Program-made: the position numbers and the translations under genes | Shown: in pieces, positions 53,128 to 61,668 of the stretch | Layout: each line of letters starts with the position of its first letter | How positions within the stretch are numbered: the first letter of the stretch is position 1 | Origin: Bradyrhizobiaceae bacterium PARB1 | Lineage (GTDB): Bacteria > Pseudomonadota > Alphaproteobacteria > Rhizobiales > Xanthobacteraceae | NCBI GenBank assembly: GCA_002256345.1 | Contig: NKIY01000008.1 | Location: 124,001 to 188,000, forward strand | Length of the DNA: 64,000 nucleotides | Direction of reading: 5' to 3' | The notes under the pieces: generated by a model | What the model was told of the DNA's origin: nothing | The model's database searches: none | What the model saw: only the letters and a program-made list of their open reading frames with translations

Positions 53128-54990
53128 TTAGCGACGCGGCGGTGCCGTGCCGGGCGGAGGCGGCGGCAGCGAAGCCTGTCCGCCATTCAGCAACGGCGTG
53201 ATGTTGCGAATGGTGACGCGGCGGTTCTGACGCTCCGGACCATCGGTCTGGATCTTCAGATACTGCTCGCCATAGCCTTGCGAGGTCAGGTTTTCCGCAG
53301 GCACCTGGAATTGCTGGGTGAGCAATTCGGCTGCCGACTCCGCGCGGCGATCCGACAGCGACAGATTGTCAATGTCCGAGCCGACAGCGTCGGTATGTCC
53401 CTCGATCAGGAACACGGCCTTCGGATTACGCGAGATGGCGCGGTTGAGGCCATCGGCGATCACCTGCAGCTTCGACGCTTGATCGGGCGAGATGGTCCAC
53501 GAACCGGTGTCGAAATTGATCGAGTCGAGATCGATCGACGGCATGCGCTGGCGCACCATCGGGCTGTAGCGGATTTCATCCAGCGTATAGCGGCGCTCGA
53601 TGCGATCCACCGGCGGTGCGATCAGCGTGTCGTAGACCAGCTCCGGAGAGGCCTGATCGTAGTCCACGATGTAACGGTTCTGCGGAATGCGGATCATCGG
53701 CGGCGGCAGATCGACATAGAAGTTGCCGGGACCACGGGGATCGCGGAACGAATTATCGATGATGATGATCTCCTGACCGTTCCGATCCCTGCGAATGCGG
53801 CGCAGCAACTGACCGTCGCGGCCGACCACCGTAATGATCTGCGATCCGTCCGGCCGCACGATGATCGTGCGATCGTCGTTGCCAATGCGCTCGGTACGGA
53901 TGTCACGCGCACCGTAGCGGAAGCGATCGAGCTCGTTGTGGCGGATGAAGGCCTGGCCGGTTGGATCCTGCACGATGATACGACCGGGTTCAGTGTAGAC
54001 CGTGCGGCCGCCTTCCTGGCGCTCGCTGCGCTGACCGCGGAAATCCTCCATACGGCGTGGGCCCTGCGGCGCGGCGCCGGGGGCGATCGGCGTCAAGGCA
54101 GCAGCGGGGGGCGGCGGAGCCGGGATCGGCGCAGTCACCTGTGGTGCCACCGGCTGCACGACCTTGATATTACCGCCGCCGGGAGCGACCACGACGGGCG
54201 CTGCGCTCGGCGTCGGCGGAGGAGCAGCGGGGGTTGCCGCAGTGGGCGGCGTTGCGGGCGCAGTGCCAGGCGCAGCAGCATTGGGCGGCGTGCCGGGGGT
54301 CCCTGGTGCACCGGGCGCTCCCGGACCACCCGGGCGGCGACCTTCACGGCCCTCACGACCTTCCGGGCCACCAGGACGGCCTGACGGAGGCGTGCCGGCA
54401 GGCGGCGTCACGGACGGAGCAGGAGTTGCTGCGGGCGGTGTCGCAGCTGCTGGCGGCGTTGCTGCAGGAGGCGTTACGGGTGCCGCAGCCGGCGGCGCAG
54501 CTGGCGTTGGAGCAGGTGCCGGACGGGCAGCAGGAGGCGTCGCGGGCTGGGCCGGTGTCTGGGCAGCGGGCGGTGTGGCCGGAGGCGTCGGACGCGCACC
54601 GGGCTCACGACGCTCACCGGGTTCACGGCGTTCGCCGCCCGGGCCTTCGCGACGCTCCATGCCGGCCGGCGCCTCACGGCGCTCGGGACGGGCAGCAGGC
54701 GGAGTCGGGGCGGCCGGCGGCTCGGCGCGCGGCGCTGGTGCCGCGGCGGGGGGTGGAGTCGGGCGCGCAGCAGGCGGCGCTTCGTGCGGCGGGGCACCAG
54801 CCGGCGGTGCTGGACGCGCGGCCGGGGGCGGACCCTTTGGCGGCCCCTTCTGTTCGCCCTCAGCGGCGGGTGGCGCTGCTTGCGCGAGCAGGATCGGCGC
54901 ATCGCCATTTGATGCATGAGATGTGGTGACTGCAATCTGCGTCACACCGAACGCAGTGGTCGCCAGCAGGACGAGACGAAGTTTTGTCAT
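53128..54990 (-). CDS. OmpA-family outer-membrane protein with long proline/alanine-rich region
   Basis: Exported 620-aa protein with an N-terminal signal (LVLLATTAFGVTQIAVTTSHA). Residues about 35-320 are low-complexity Pro/Ala/Gly/Arg with a short collagen-like run (GPGAPGAPGTPGTPP) and repeated RREPGERREPG. A basic/beta-rich middle follows (TVYTEPGRIIVQD, GRDGQLLRRIRRDRNG). The C-terminal OmpA domain (about 490-600) has NFDTGSW, FLIEGHTDAVGSDIDNLSLSDRRA and GYGEQYLKI, which bind peptidoglycan. It likely links the outer membrane to the wall across an extended spacer. No transmembrane barrel is seen. Confidence 0.9.
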   Translation of the reverse strand: MTKLRLVLLATTAFGVTQIAVTTSHASNGDAPILLAQAAPPAAEGEQKGPPKGPPPAARPAPPAGAPPHEAPPAARPTPPPAAAPAPRAEPPAAPTPPAARPERREAPAGMERREGPGGERREPGERREPGARPTPPATPPAAQTPAQPATPPAARPAPAPTPAAPPAAAPVTPPAATPPAAATPPAATPAPSVTPPAGTPPSGRPGGPEGREGREGRRPGGPGAPGAPGTPGTPPNAAAPGTAPATPPTAATPAAPPPTPSAAPVVVAPGGGNIKVVQPVAPQVTAPIPAPPPPAAALTPIAPGAAPQGPRRMEDFRGQRSERQEGGRTVYTEPGRIIVQDPTGQAFIRHNELDRFRYGARDIRTERIGNDDRTIIVRPDGSQIITVVGRDGQLLRRIRRDRNGQEIIIIDNSFRDPRGPGNFYVDLPPPMIRIPQNRYIVDYDQASPELVYDTLIAPPVDRIERRYTLDEIRYSPMVRQRMPSIDLDSINFDTGSWTISPDQASKLQVIADGLNRAISRNPKAVFLIEGHTDAVGSDIDNLSLSDRRAESAAELLTQQFQVPAENLTSQGYGEQYLKIQTDGPERQNRRVTIRNITPLLNGGQASLPPPPPGTAPPRR

Positions 54991-55191
54991 GATGAGCTTG
55001 GGCCCCTCGCTAAGAATACGTCGGCAAAATCATTTGTCGGCCGAACAAATCGGCAGGTCGATGAACGAATAAGCATAGGGCCGCAATGTGGCGGCCTGCA
55101 AAGCCACAGTCGTATTTATTTCACGCACGACTGCAGCCTGAGCGCGCATTGTTCATACCGCGTTCAGACCGTTTCGTTAGTAGCACCCAGG

Positions 55192-55428
55192 CTACATCAC
55201 CGCCGGTGGCTGTTGCCGTGGCACTTCATCCGGATTTGGCATCGGAATATCGGCAGGCATATCGCCGGGCAGTTCATTGGGCCGCGAGGGTTCGCCGGGA
55301 TCGTGCACAGGAGGCGGCACTTCGGGCCGCGGATTGCCCGGCGGACGTTCCTGCGGAGGCTCGGAGGGCTTGCCTGGCGACAGCGGGGGATCCTCAACAG
55401 GGTTATTGCCAAGTCTGGCGCTGGTCAT
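55192..55428 (-). CDS. Small proline-rich protein (78 aa)
   Basis: Unrecognised, very proline-rich and polar (PGKPSEPPQERPPGNPRPEVPPPVHDPGEPSRPNELPG...). No signal peptide, no hydrophobic segment, likely disordered. Support comes from its ATG overlapping the stop of the upstream stress-protein gene by one base (TGATG). The proline-rich OmpA-family gene follows 201 nt later on the same strand. Confidence 0.5.
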   Translation of the reverse strand: MTSARLGNNPVEDPPLSPGKPSEPPQERPPGNPRPEVPPPVHDPGEPSRPNELPGDMPADIPMPNPDEVPRQQPPAVM

Positions 55429-55913
55429 CAGATCGCAACCTTGCGATTGGTGCCGATGTCCGGACGGGAGCCCGTCATCGCCGCAGTCGCCATCTTGACG
55501 TAACTGATGACGGTGCCTGGCGAGTCCCAGAACTCAGCTTCGTCAGGCGCGAACTTCAGCACGCGAATATTTGGATCGTCGGCGTTATCCCACCAGGCCT
55601 TCGCTGCGGTCGTGAACAGCTCCTTGATCTTGGCGCGATCATTGGACACCGACACCGTGCCGCTGACGGATACATATTTCTGGTCACCAGCATCGGCGAA
55701 GGACAGATTGACATTGGGATTCTGCCTGATCTCATCATCCTTGTGACGCCTCGCGTCGCTTAGGAAATAGACGGCATCAGCGGCGCGGTCGACATAGGCG
55801 GCCATCGGCCGGGCCCGCAATTTGTCGCCGTCATGGGTGACGAGCATGGCGAAGCCAATCTTCTTCATCAGCTCCCAGGCACGTTCGATATCGCGAGTAT
55901 TGTCGCTGGACAT
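55428..55913 (-). CDS. Pyridoxamine 5'-phosphate oxidase-like (general stress protein 26) family protein
   Basis: Split-barrel flavin-binding-type protein of 161 aa (IERAWELMKKIGFAMLVTHDGDKLRARPMAAYVDRAADAVYFLSDARRHK, then SFADAGDQKYVSVSGTVSV and an AWWDNADDPNIRVLKF tail). Members bind FMN or F420-like cofactors and are stress-associated. GGGAGA is 6 nt before the ATG at 55913; the longer open frame upstream is not conserved-looking. It is coupled to the proline-rich ORF by TGATG and is divergent from the MAPEG gene. Confidence 0.88.
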   Translation of the reverse strand: MSSDNTRDIERAWELMKKIGFAMLVTHDGDKLRARPMAAYVDRAADAVYFLSDARRHKDDEIRQNPNVNLSFADAGDQKYVSVSGTVSVSNDRAKIKELFTTAAKAWWDNADDPNIRVLKFAPDEAEFWDSPGTVISYVKMATAAMTGSRPDIGTNRKVAI

Positions 55914-56052
55914 ATCCGTTCTCCCTTTGCGGGGTAACGGATGCGAGCAGGCGATGTTCCGGGCGCAACCGAACCTGCGGCGCAATTTGACAGCGGATCG
56001 GGAACCTTCCATCAGGAAGTATTCGCGCCATTACCACCTTGGGGGAAATTCG

Positions 56053-56439
56053 ATGCCGTTTGCCTATTGGAGCATTCTGATTGCTGCGCTGCTGCCGTTG
56101 ATCATCGCCGGCTACGCCAAGTCCGGATCGCACGACAACAACACACCACGCGACAGTGCCGAACAGTTCACAGGCGCCAAGCGCCGCGCCTACGCAGCCC
56201 ATCAAAATGCGTTCGAAAGCTTCCCGTTTTTCGCCGCTGCGGTGCTCGGCGCGCTGACCTTCGGCGCATCGGCAAAAACCGTCGGCGTACTGGCCGCGGT
56301 CTATCTCGCATTCCGCATCGCACATGCGTTGCTTTACATTGCCGACAAATCGACGCCGCGGTCGCTGGCCTATGCGGGCGGTTTCTTCACCAATGTCGCG
56401 ATCTTCGCGCTGCCGATGCTGCAGATCAACTTCATCTGA
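56053..56439 (+). CDS. MAPEG-family membrane protein
   Basis: Four-helix inner-membrane protein of 128 aa, related to membrane-associated eicosanoid/glutathione metabolism proteins. AKRRAYAAHQNAFESFPFFAAAVLGAL is the family core (NAFE-type loop), with VYLAFRIAHALLYIADKSTPRSLAY after it. Bacterial members may act on glutathione conjugates; activity is not established. GGGGGA lies 7 nt before the ATG. Confidence 0.88.
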   Translation: MPFAYWSILIAALLPLIIAGYAKSGSHDNNTPRDSAEQFTGAKRRAYAAHQNAFESFPFFAAAVLGALTFGASAKTVGVLAAVYLAFRIAHALLYIADKSTPRSLAYAGGFFTNVAIFALPMLQINFI

Positions 56440-56453
56440 TCTCGGACCATCCC

Positions 56454-56540
56454 CGTCATTGCGAGAATACAGCAACGAAGCAATCCAGAAGATCGCAAGG
56501 GACGTCTGGATTGCTTCGTCCAAAGGAACCGACGTTGCGA
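56454..56540. repeat. CGTCATTGCGAG-type repeat
   Basis: ACGAAGCAATCCAGA (56475-56489) and TCTGGATTGCTTCGT (56505-56519) are perfect inverted copies, inside CGTCATTGCGAG and a decayed right end (CGTTGCGAA). It lies between the convergent MAPEG and ABC genes. The word CATTGCGAG...GAAGCAATCCAG is a common dispersed repeat of alphaproteobacteria. Confidence 0.78.
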
Positions 56541-56571
56541 ATTCTTAGGGGCTCGCAGCCACAACGACCGG

Positions 56572-58554
56572 TCACGCCGGCCTGCGATGCCGCAGGAAGC
56601 TGCCGAGCAAACGACGTTTGCCCTTACGCGGAATCAGGTCGATATCGCTGACCAGCCTGGCGCCCCCCTTGCGACGCTCCAACACGATCTTCCGGCTATG
56701 GAAGGCTTCCAGCTCGGCCCGGTGCGCCACGCTGACGACCGTGGCGTTCGGCATCTCCTTGGTCAGCAGCTCCATCATGCTGTCCTGGCTCTTCTCGTCG
56801 AGCGCCGAGGTGGCTTCATCCAGCACGATGATATCGGGATTGTGCAGGAACAGCCGCGCGAAAGCGAGGCGCTGCTTCTCGCCGCCGGACAGCGTCTGAT
56901 CCCACGGCGCGTCCTCCTCGATCTTTTCCTTGAGATGGGAAAGACCGACCTTGTCGAGCGCCTCGCCGATCTGTTCGACGGTCCAGTCCTCTTCCGCAGC
57001 GGGATAGGCCGCAGCGCGGCGCAGCGTACCCGACGGCACATAGGGTTTTTGCGGCAGCATGAAGAGCCGGCGGTCGGGATGGAAATTAACGCTGCCGCCG
57101 CCCCATGGCCAAAGACCGGCAATCGCACGCACTAGCGTGCTCTTTCCGGTGCCTGACTCGCCGGCGACGAGCAAACGTTCACCAGGCTCGATGTCGACCT
57201 CGGTATCGCCGACCACGGCCGTGCCGTCATCCAGCGTTACTGACAGATCGTGCAAGCCGAGCATCGTCTCGTCCGACGTCTCGCCGCGCTTGATGCGGCC
57301 GAAGCCATCACCCAGCTCGGCGCGCTCAAGACCATCGAGCGACATCATCAGCGAGGCGATCCGGCGCGCGCAGGCATTCCAGTCGGCGAGGCGCGGATAG
57401 TTATCGACCAGCCAGCCGAACGCGCTCTGGACGATGGTGAATGCCGAGGCCGCCTGCATCACCTGACCGAGCGACATGCTGCCTTCGAGAAATTTCGGTG
57501 CGCAAAGCAGCAGCGGGACCACGGGCGCGATCAGACTGGAGCCCTGCGACACGAGCGTGGTGCGCATATACTGACCGGCGAGTCGCGTCCATTGCTTGAG
57601 GACATTGCCAAACGTCTTGTCGATCCCGCCGCGCTCTTCCTCCTCGCCGCCAAGCAGCGCGATGCTTTCGCCATTCTCGCGGACGCGGGTCAACGCATAA
57701 CGATATTCGGCCTCGGCCTGATTCTTGTCTTCGGAAATGCCGACGAACCGGCGGCCGATCACGGTGATCGAGCCGGAGGCGACGGCCGCATAGAGGATCG
57801 CCGCGATGACGAGGAAACCGGGAATGGTGACAACGCTGCCGCCGACCGACAGTGTCAGCGCACCGCCGATGGTCCACAGCACGACAATGAATGTTGCCGC
57901 CGACAGCAACGCCGATGTGACGCCGGAGATGAAATCGACCGGCGAGTCGGTGGCAATGCGTAGATCCTCGGCAACCCGATATTCGGGATTCTTGTGATCG
58001 CCATCGACCAGATTGAGTTGATAGTAGCGGCCGTTTTTGAGCCAGCGCGAGATCACTGCGTTTGTCAGCCAGGCACGCCAGCGGCGCTGGATGCTCATCC
58101 GCGCGAAGACTTGCCCGACACCGAGCAACACGCTGCCAATGGCGAGCGGGAAGAACACGCCCGTCAGATGAAAGACTGTTGCGGAATCGCGTTTCTCGAT
58201 GGCGTCGAAGATCGAGCGATTCCAGACATTGATGCCGTACTGGAATGCGACATTGGCGACGATCATCAAAAGCAGGCCGATCGAGAAGACCCAGGCGAAC
58301 TTGTCACCAGCCTTGCCCCAGAAGCCGCGCGCACTGATCCAGAAACGCGTCAGCAGGTAATCCTTGCGTGCCTGCTCGGCTTCTTCCGGAGACAGCTCCG
58401 GATCGGGCTCGACCACGTCCGGCGGTGGCGGATCTATCTCGTCGCCGGCTTCGTCCTTGAGCGAAACGATCTGGCCTTTACGTCCAGCGTCTTTCGGCTT
58501 TGCATCCGCCCGCTTCGCGGCACTAACACTCGAATGACCTGACAGCTTGCTCAT
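56572..58554 (-). CDS. ABC transporter of the SbmA/BacA-YddA type (BclA-like peptide transporter)
   Basis: Fused permease-ATPase of 660 aa. After a polar N-terminal tail of 65 residues come about six helices of the SbmA_BacA-like fold (VWNRSIFDAIEKRD, RWRAWLTNAVISRWLKNGRYYQL, NPEYRVAEDLRIATDSPVDF). The ATPase has Walker A GESGTGKS (465-472), the signature LSGGEKQRLAFARLF, and Walker B IIVLDEATSALDEKSQ. Bradyrhizobium BclA of this type imports antimicrobial plant peptides and also long-chain fatty-acid or glycopeptide-like drugs; this gene could be BclA or its paralogue YddA. A nested hairpin lies just upstream of the ATG. Confidence 0.9.
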   Translation of the reverse strand: MSKLSGHSSVSAAKRADAKPKDAGRKGQIVSLKDEAGDEIDPPPPDVVEPDPELSPEEAEQARKDYLLTRFWISARGFWGKAGDKFAWVFSIGLLLMIVANVAFQYGINVWNRSIFDAIEKRDSATVFHLTGVFFPLAIGSVLLGVGQVFARMSIQRRWRAWLTNAVISRWLKNGRYYQLNLVDGDHKNPEYRVAEDLRIATDSPVDFISGVTSALLSAATFIVVLWTIGGALTLSVGGSVVTIPGFLVIAAILYAAVASGSITVIGRRFVGISEDKNQAEAEYRYALTRVRENGESIALLGGEEEERGGIDKTFGNVLKQWTRLAGQYMRTTLVSQGSSLIAPVVPLLLCAPKFLEGSMSLGQVMQAASAFTIVQSAFGWLVDNYPRLADWNACARRIASLMMSLDGLERAELGDGFGRIKRGETSDETMLGLHDLSVTLDDGTAVVGDTEVDIEPGERLLVAGESGTGKSTLVRAIAGLWPWGGGSVNFHPDRRLFMLPQKPYVPSGTLRRAAAYPAAEEDWTVEQIGEALDKVGLSHLKEKIEEDAPWDQTLSGGEKQRLAFARLFLHNPDIIVLDEATSALDEKSQDSMMELLTKEMPNATVVSVAHRAELEAFHSRKIVLERRKGGARLVSDIDLIPRKGKRRLLGSFLRHRRPA

Positions 58555-58559
58555 GGCGC

Positions 58560-58603
58560 GGTAACGTCAGGAAAATCAAAAGGTTCCTGCGGGTTCCGTT
58601 ACC
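58560..58603 (-). other. Nested hairpin in the BclA/YddA-like leader
   Basis: GGTAACG / CGTTACC encloses CAGGAA / TTCCTG. It fills the 50-nt gap between the kinase stop and the transporter ATG, so it could end kinase mRNA or limit transporter translation. Confidence 0.5.
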
Positions 58604-58604
58604 C

Positions 58605-60731
58605 TCAAACGGTCTGCCGCCGGGCCTTGCGCCAGTTACCCGCCTTGGCCAGAACGCGCGAGAGCTGCTCGATGGAATAGGGCTTCTGCAGGAGCTCGAA
58701 GCCGAAGGTGCCGTTTTGCGCGAGCACATGGCTGTAGCCCGAAGTGAGCACGACCGGCAGATCCGGATAAACCTCGCGAATCTGCTGCGCGAGTTCTATG
58801 CCGCTGGTGCCGGGCATCACCACATCGGAAAATACGACGTCGTAACGACCGACATGGCGCTTGAGCTCCTCGAGCGCTTCTTCCGCACTGTGCCTGAGTT
58901 CGGTCAGATAGCCGAGCTCGCGCAGCGCGTCGGTGGCAAAGGTACCGACGTCGCGATTGTCCTCGACCACCAGAACCGACAATCCGTTGCCATCGACCAG
59001 CGGTGCTTCTCGTACCGACGGGGCCGATGGCACACTGCCCACGACCCGCGGCAGATAGAGCGTGAAGATACTGCCCTTGCCGACTTCGCTCACCACCACG
59101 ACCTCGCCGCCGGACTGCTTGGCGAAACCGAACACCTGCGACAGACCGAGACCGGTGCCCTGCCCGACTTCCTTGGTGGTGAAGAACGGCTCGAAGATTC
59201 GCTCGAACTGATCGGCGGGAATGCCGCTGCCGGAATCCGCAAGAGCAACCGCGACATAACCGTCCTTGCGGGGCATCATCGCCGATGGAAGTCGTTCGCT
59301 GGTCGTCACGCTGATGATGAGACGGCCTTCACCCTTCATCGCGTCGCGGGCATTGACGGCGATATTGATCAATGCCGTCTCGAACTGGCCGAGATCGGCA
59401 TCCACATGGAGCGGCTTGTCCGGGAGATGCGTGACAATCTCGACAGACGCGCCAGTCAGCGTGCCGATGATATCCGTGACCGAACTCACACATTGGCCGA
59501 CGTCGAACACTTCCGGCTTCAGGGTCTGCCGCCGCGCAAAGGCGAGCAGTTGTGCGGTGAGCTTCGCCGCGCGGGTCACTGTATCGGAAATCGCGGCGAC
59601 ATAGCGGGCGCGGCGCTCGGGCGCGAGATCTGGCCGCTGCAACAGATCGACGGATGAGCGGATCACCGTCAGCAGATTGTTGAAGTCATGTGCGACACCG
59701 CCGGTCAATTGCCCAAGTGTTTCGAGACGCTGGCCATGTTTCAGCGCTTCTTCGGCCTCGCGCCGCTTCGTCGCTTCGAAATTCAGCCGGCGTGTACGTC
59801 GCAGAGCGAATAGCAGCAATCCGAACAGCAGGGCGGTGGCGGGAATGCCGAAGATCAGATGATAGCTGATCGCCCTCAGCCAGCGATCGCGAATAGCCGA
59901 TGTTTCCAGGCCGGCTGAGACATAAATGGGATAGCCGGCGATGCGCTGATAGCCGATGCGTCGCTCGATATTGTCGCCGGGCGAGATGATGGTGATGAGA
60001 TCGCCGCCAGGATGCGCAGCAATCCGGCGACCGATCGGCCCATTCCGGTCGATCTGCTTGATGTTTCCAGACGCAGGATAGCGCGCGAGGATCGTGCCAT
60101 CGGCAAGACCGAGCGCAAAGAAACTGCCCGGCGCGCGGCCGATGCGTGAGTAGAACTTCTCGAAATATTCGGGAAGCACCGAGGCCTGCACGACGCCGGT
60201 GAACCTTCCATCGTCGCTGGTGCGACGACGGCTGACACCGAAGAAGGGCGCGCCCTGATAGGGCGGTCGCGGCAACAGGTTTGCGCCGATAAAGGTGCCG
60301 ACTTCCTTGGCGACATGCGCCTCATAGTAGTCACGATCGGAGAAATCGATGTGAGGCAAAGCGAGATTGAGGCTGTTGACCAGTGCGCGGCCCCGGTCGT
60401 CGAACACCCACACCGATTTGAGCTGGGGCAGCGCATCCGTGACCTGTTTGAGCCGGGCCGACATTACGTCCGCATGAGCACGTAGATCGTCATCGGAGCG
60501 TCCGCGGATAACCTCGTTGATTTCCGACAGACTGCGATCGATGGTCTCGAACACTTTCAACGCATGTTCGTGCGCAACATCGAGTGTGCGCGCGATCTCG
60601 CGATCGGCGATCTCGTTGGTCGAGAACCAGGAATTGGTAGCGGCGAATGCGAACAGCGAAATGGGGAAAGCCAGGGATGCGGCCATCATCCACTGCAGCA
60701 TTTTCAGAGAGTTGTGCTGTTCTGTCTTCAC
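58605..60731 (-). CDS. Hybrid sensor histidine kinase with receiver domain
   Basis: Membrane sensor kinase of 708 aa. Transmembrane helices at about 14-34 and 290-310 flank a periplasmic Cache-type sensor (VWVFDDRGRALVNS, DFSDRDYYEAHV, IGANLLPRPPYQG). The HisKA box is TGGVAHDFNNLLTVI (His348), the ATPase boxes are NIAVNARDAM, DSGSGIPADQFERIFEPFFTTKEVGQGTGLGLS, and the C-terminal receiver phospho-Asp is in VVFSDVVMPG. Start is a GTG with AGGGA close upstream. It is co-directional with the ABC transporter; the signal and output are unknown. Confidence 0.92.
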   Translation of the reverse strand: MKTEQHNSLKMLQWMMAASLAFPISLFAFAATNSWFSTNEIADREIARTLDVAHEHALKVFETIDRSLSEINEVIRGRSDDDLRAHADVMSARLKQVTDALPQLKSVWVFDDRGRALVNSLNLALPHIDFSDRDYYEAHVAKEVGTFIGANLLPRPPYQGAPFFGVSRRRTSDDGRFTGVVQASVLPEYFEKFYSRIGRAPGSFFALGLADGTILARYPASGNIKQIDRNGPIGRRIAAHPGGDLITIISPGDNIERRIGYQRIAGYPIYVSAGLETSAIRDRWLRAISYHLIFGIPATALLFGLLLFALRRTRRLNFEATKRREAEEALKHGQRLETLGQLTGGVAHDFNNLLTVIRSSVDLLQRPDLAPERRARYVAAISDTVTRAAKLTAQLLAFARRQTLKPEVFDVGQCVSSVTDIIGTLTGASVEIVTHLPDKPLHVDADLGQFETALINIAVNARDAMKGEGRLIISVTTSERLPSAMMPRKDGYVAVALADSGSGIPADQFERIFEPFFTTKEVGQGTGLGLSQVFGFAKQSGGEVVVVSEVGKGSIFTLYLPRVVGSVPSAPSVREAPLVDGNGLSVLVVEDNRDVGTFATDALRELGYLTELRHSAEEALEELKRHVGRYDVVFSDVVMPGTSGIELAQQIREVYPDLPVVLTSGYSHVLAQNGTFGFELLQKPYSIEQLSRVLAKAGNWRKARRQTV

Positions 60732-60894
60732 ATTCCCTGCCCGCTTCGCGCCAGTCTAGCGCATCAAGCGGGATCGACCAACCCTTCGCCGCGGCAAGAA
60801 AATGTCACCGGCGCGACGCAATATGGCGAAGTTTCGCAGTGTTACTTTGCGTCGCACCGCGTCCAAGACAAGATATCGTCTAGACCGGCCCCCG

Positions 60895-61668
60895 CTAACC
60901 GGCGCTCATTTGCGAACGGAAGGCCCAGCGTGTGGAGCGCTGCTCGATCCAGGCGAAGACCGCATACATCAGCACGCCCTCGAAGGCGAGTAGCAGCAGC
61001 GCGGCATAGACGTTCGCCATGCGGAAACTGGCGCCTTCCTGCGCGATCAGAAAACCGAGACCGGCATTGGCGCCGAGGGTTTCGGAGACGACGGTGCCGA
61101 CAAAAGCCAGCGTGATCGCGACTTTCAGCGAGCCGAAGAAATATGGCAGCGCACGTGGAATGCCGACCTTCAGCATGATGTCGAGCTTGCGCGCGCCGAG
61201 CGCACGCAGCACATCCTCGAGCTCCGGCTCCGTGGTCGCAAGGCCGGTGGCGATATTGACGACGATCGGGAAGAACGAGATCAGGAATGCGGTGACGATG
61301 GCCGGCACTTCGCCGATGCCGAACCAAAGAATCAGCAACGGCACGATGGCGACCTTCGGAATGGTGTTGAAGCCGATCATCACCGGATACAGACCGCGAT
61401 AGATCGTCCGCGACCAGCCGACCACGAGGCCAAGCATGACGCCGAATACCACGGCCAGAGCGAAGCCGACCATCGTGACCCACAGCGTGACCCAGGAGTG
61501 ATAGAGGAACACCTTCCACAGCTTGAACATCGCCGCAAAGGCAGCCGATGGCGGCTGCAGCACCGATGTGTTGATCTTGAAGACAGCGCAGGCGCCTTCC
61601 CAGATCAGAAAGATCGCAGCGGTGAAGATCCAGGGCGCGAGTTTTTCGACGAGACGCGAACTCATCAC
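60895..61668 (-). CDS. ABC transporter permease (NitT/TauT type)
   Basis: Inner-membrane permease of 257 aa with six helices and the EAA loop around LEDVLRALGARKLDIMLKVGIPRALPYFF. Belongs to the SsuC/TauC/ThiX group. A GTG at 61668 has GGAGG 7 nt upstream and overlaps the ATPase stop by 4 nt; an ATG three bases on is equally in frame. It is the last gene of the importer operon. Confidence 0.93.
   Translation of the reverse strand: MMSSRLVEKLAPWIFTAAIFLIWEGACAVFKINTSVLQPPSAAFAAMFKLWKVFLYHSWVTLWVTMVGFALAVVFGVMLGLVVGWSRTIYRGLYPVMIGFNTIPKVAIVPLLILWFGIGEVPAIVTAFLISFFPIVVNIATGLATTEPELEDVLRALGARKLDIMLKVGIPRALPYFFGSLKVAITLAFVGTVVSETLGANAGLGFLIAQEGASFRMANVYAALLLLAFEGVLMYAVFAWIEQRSTRWAFRSQMSAG

Noticed and set aside
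54164-54919. Gly/Ala-rich collagen-like frame on the plus strand
   Set aside because: It is the antisense reading of the proline/alanine-rich region of the OmpA-family gene, where Pro codons give Gly in reverse.
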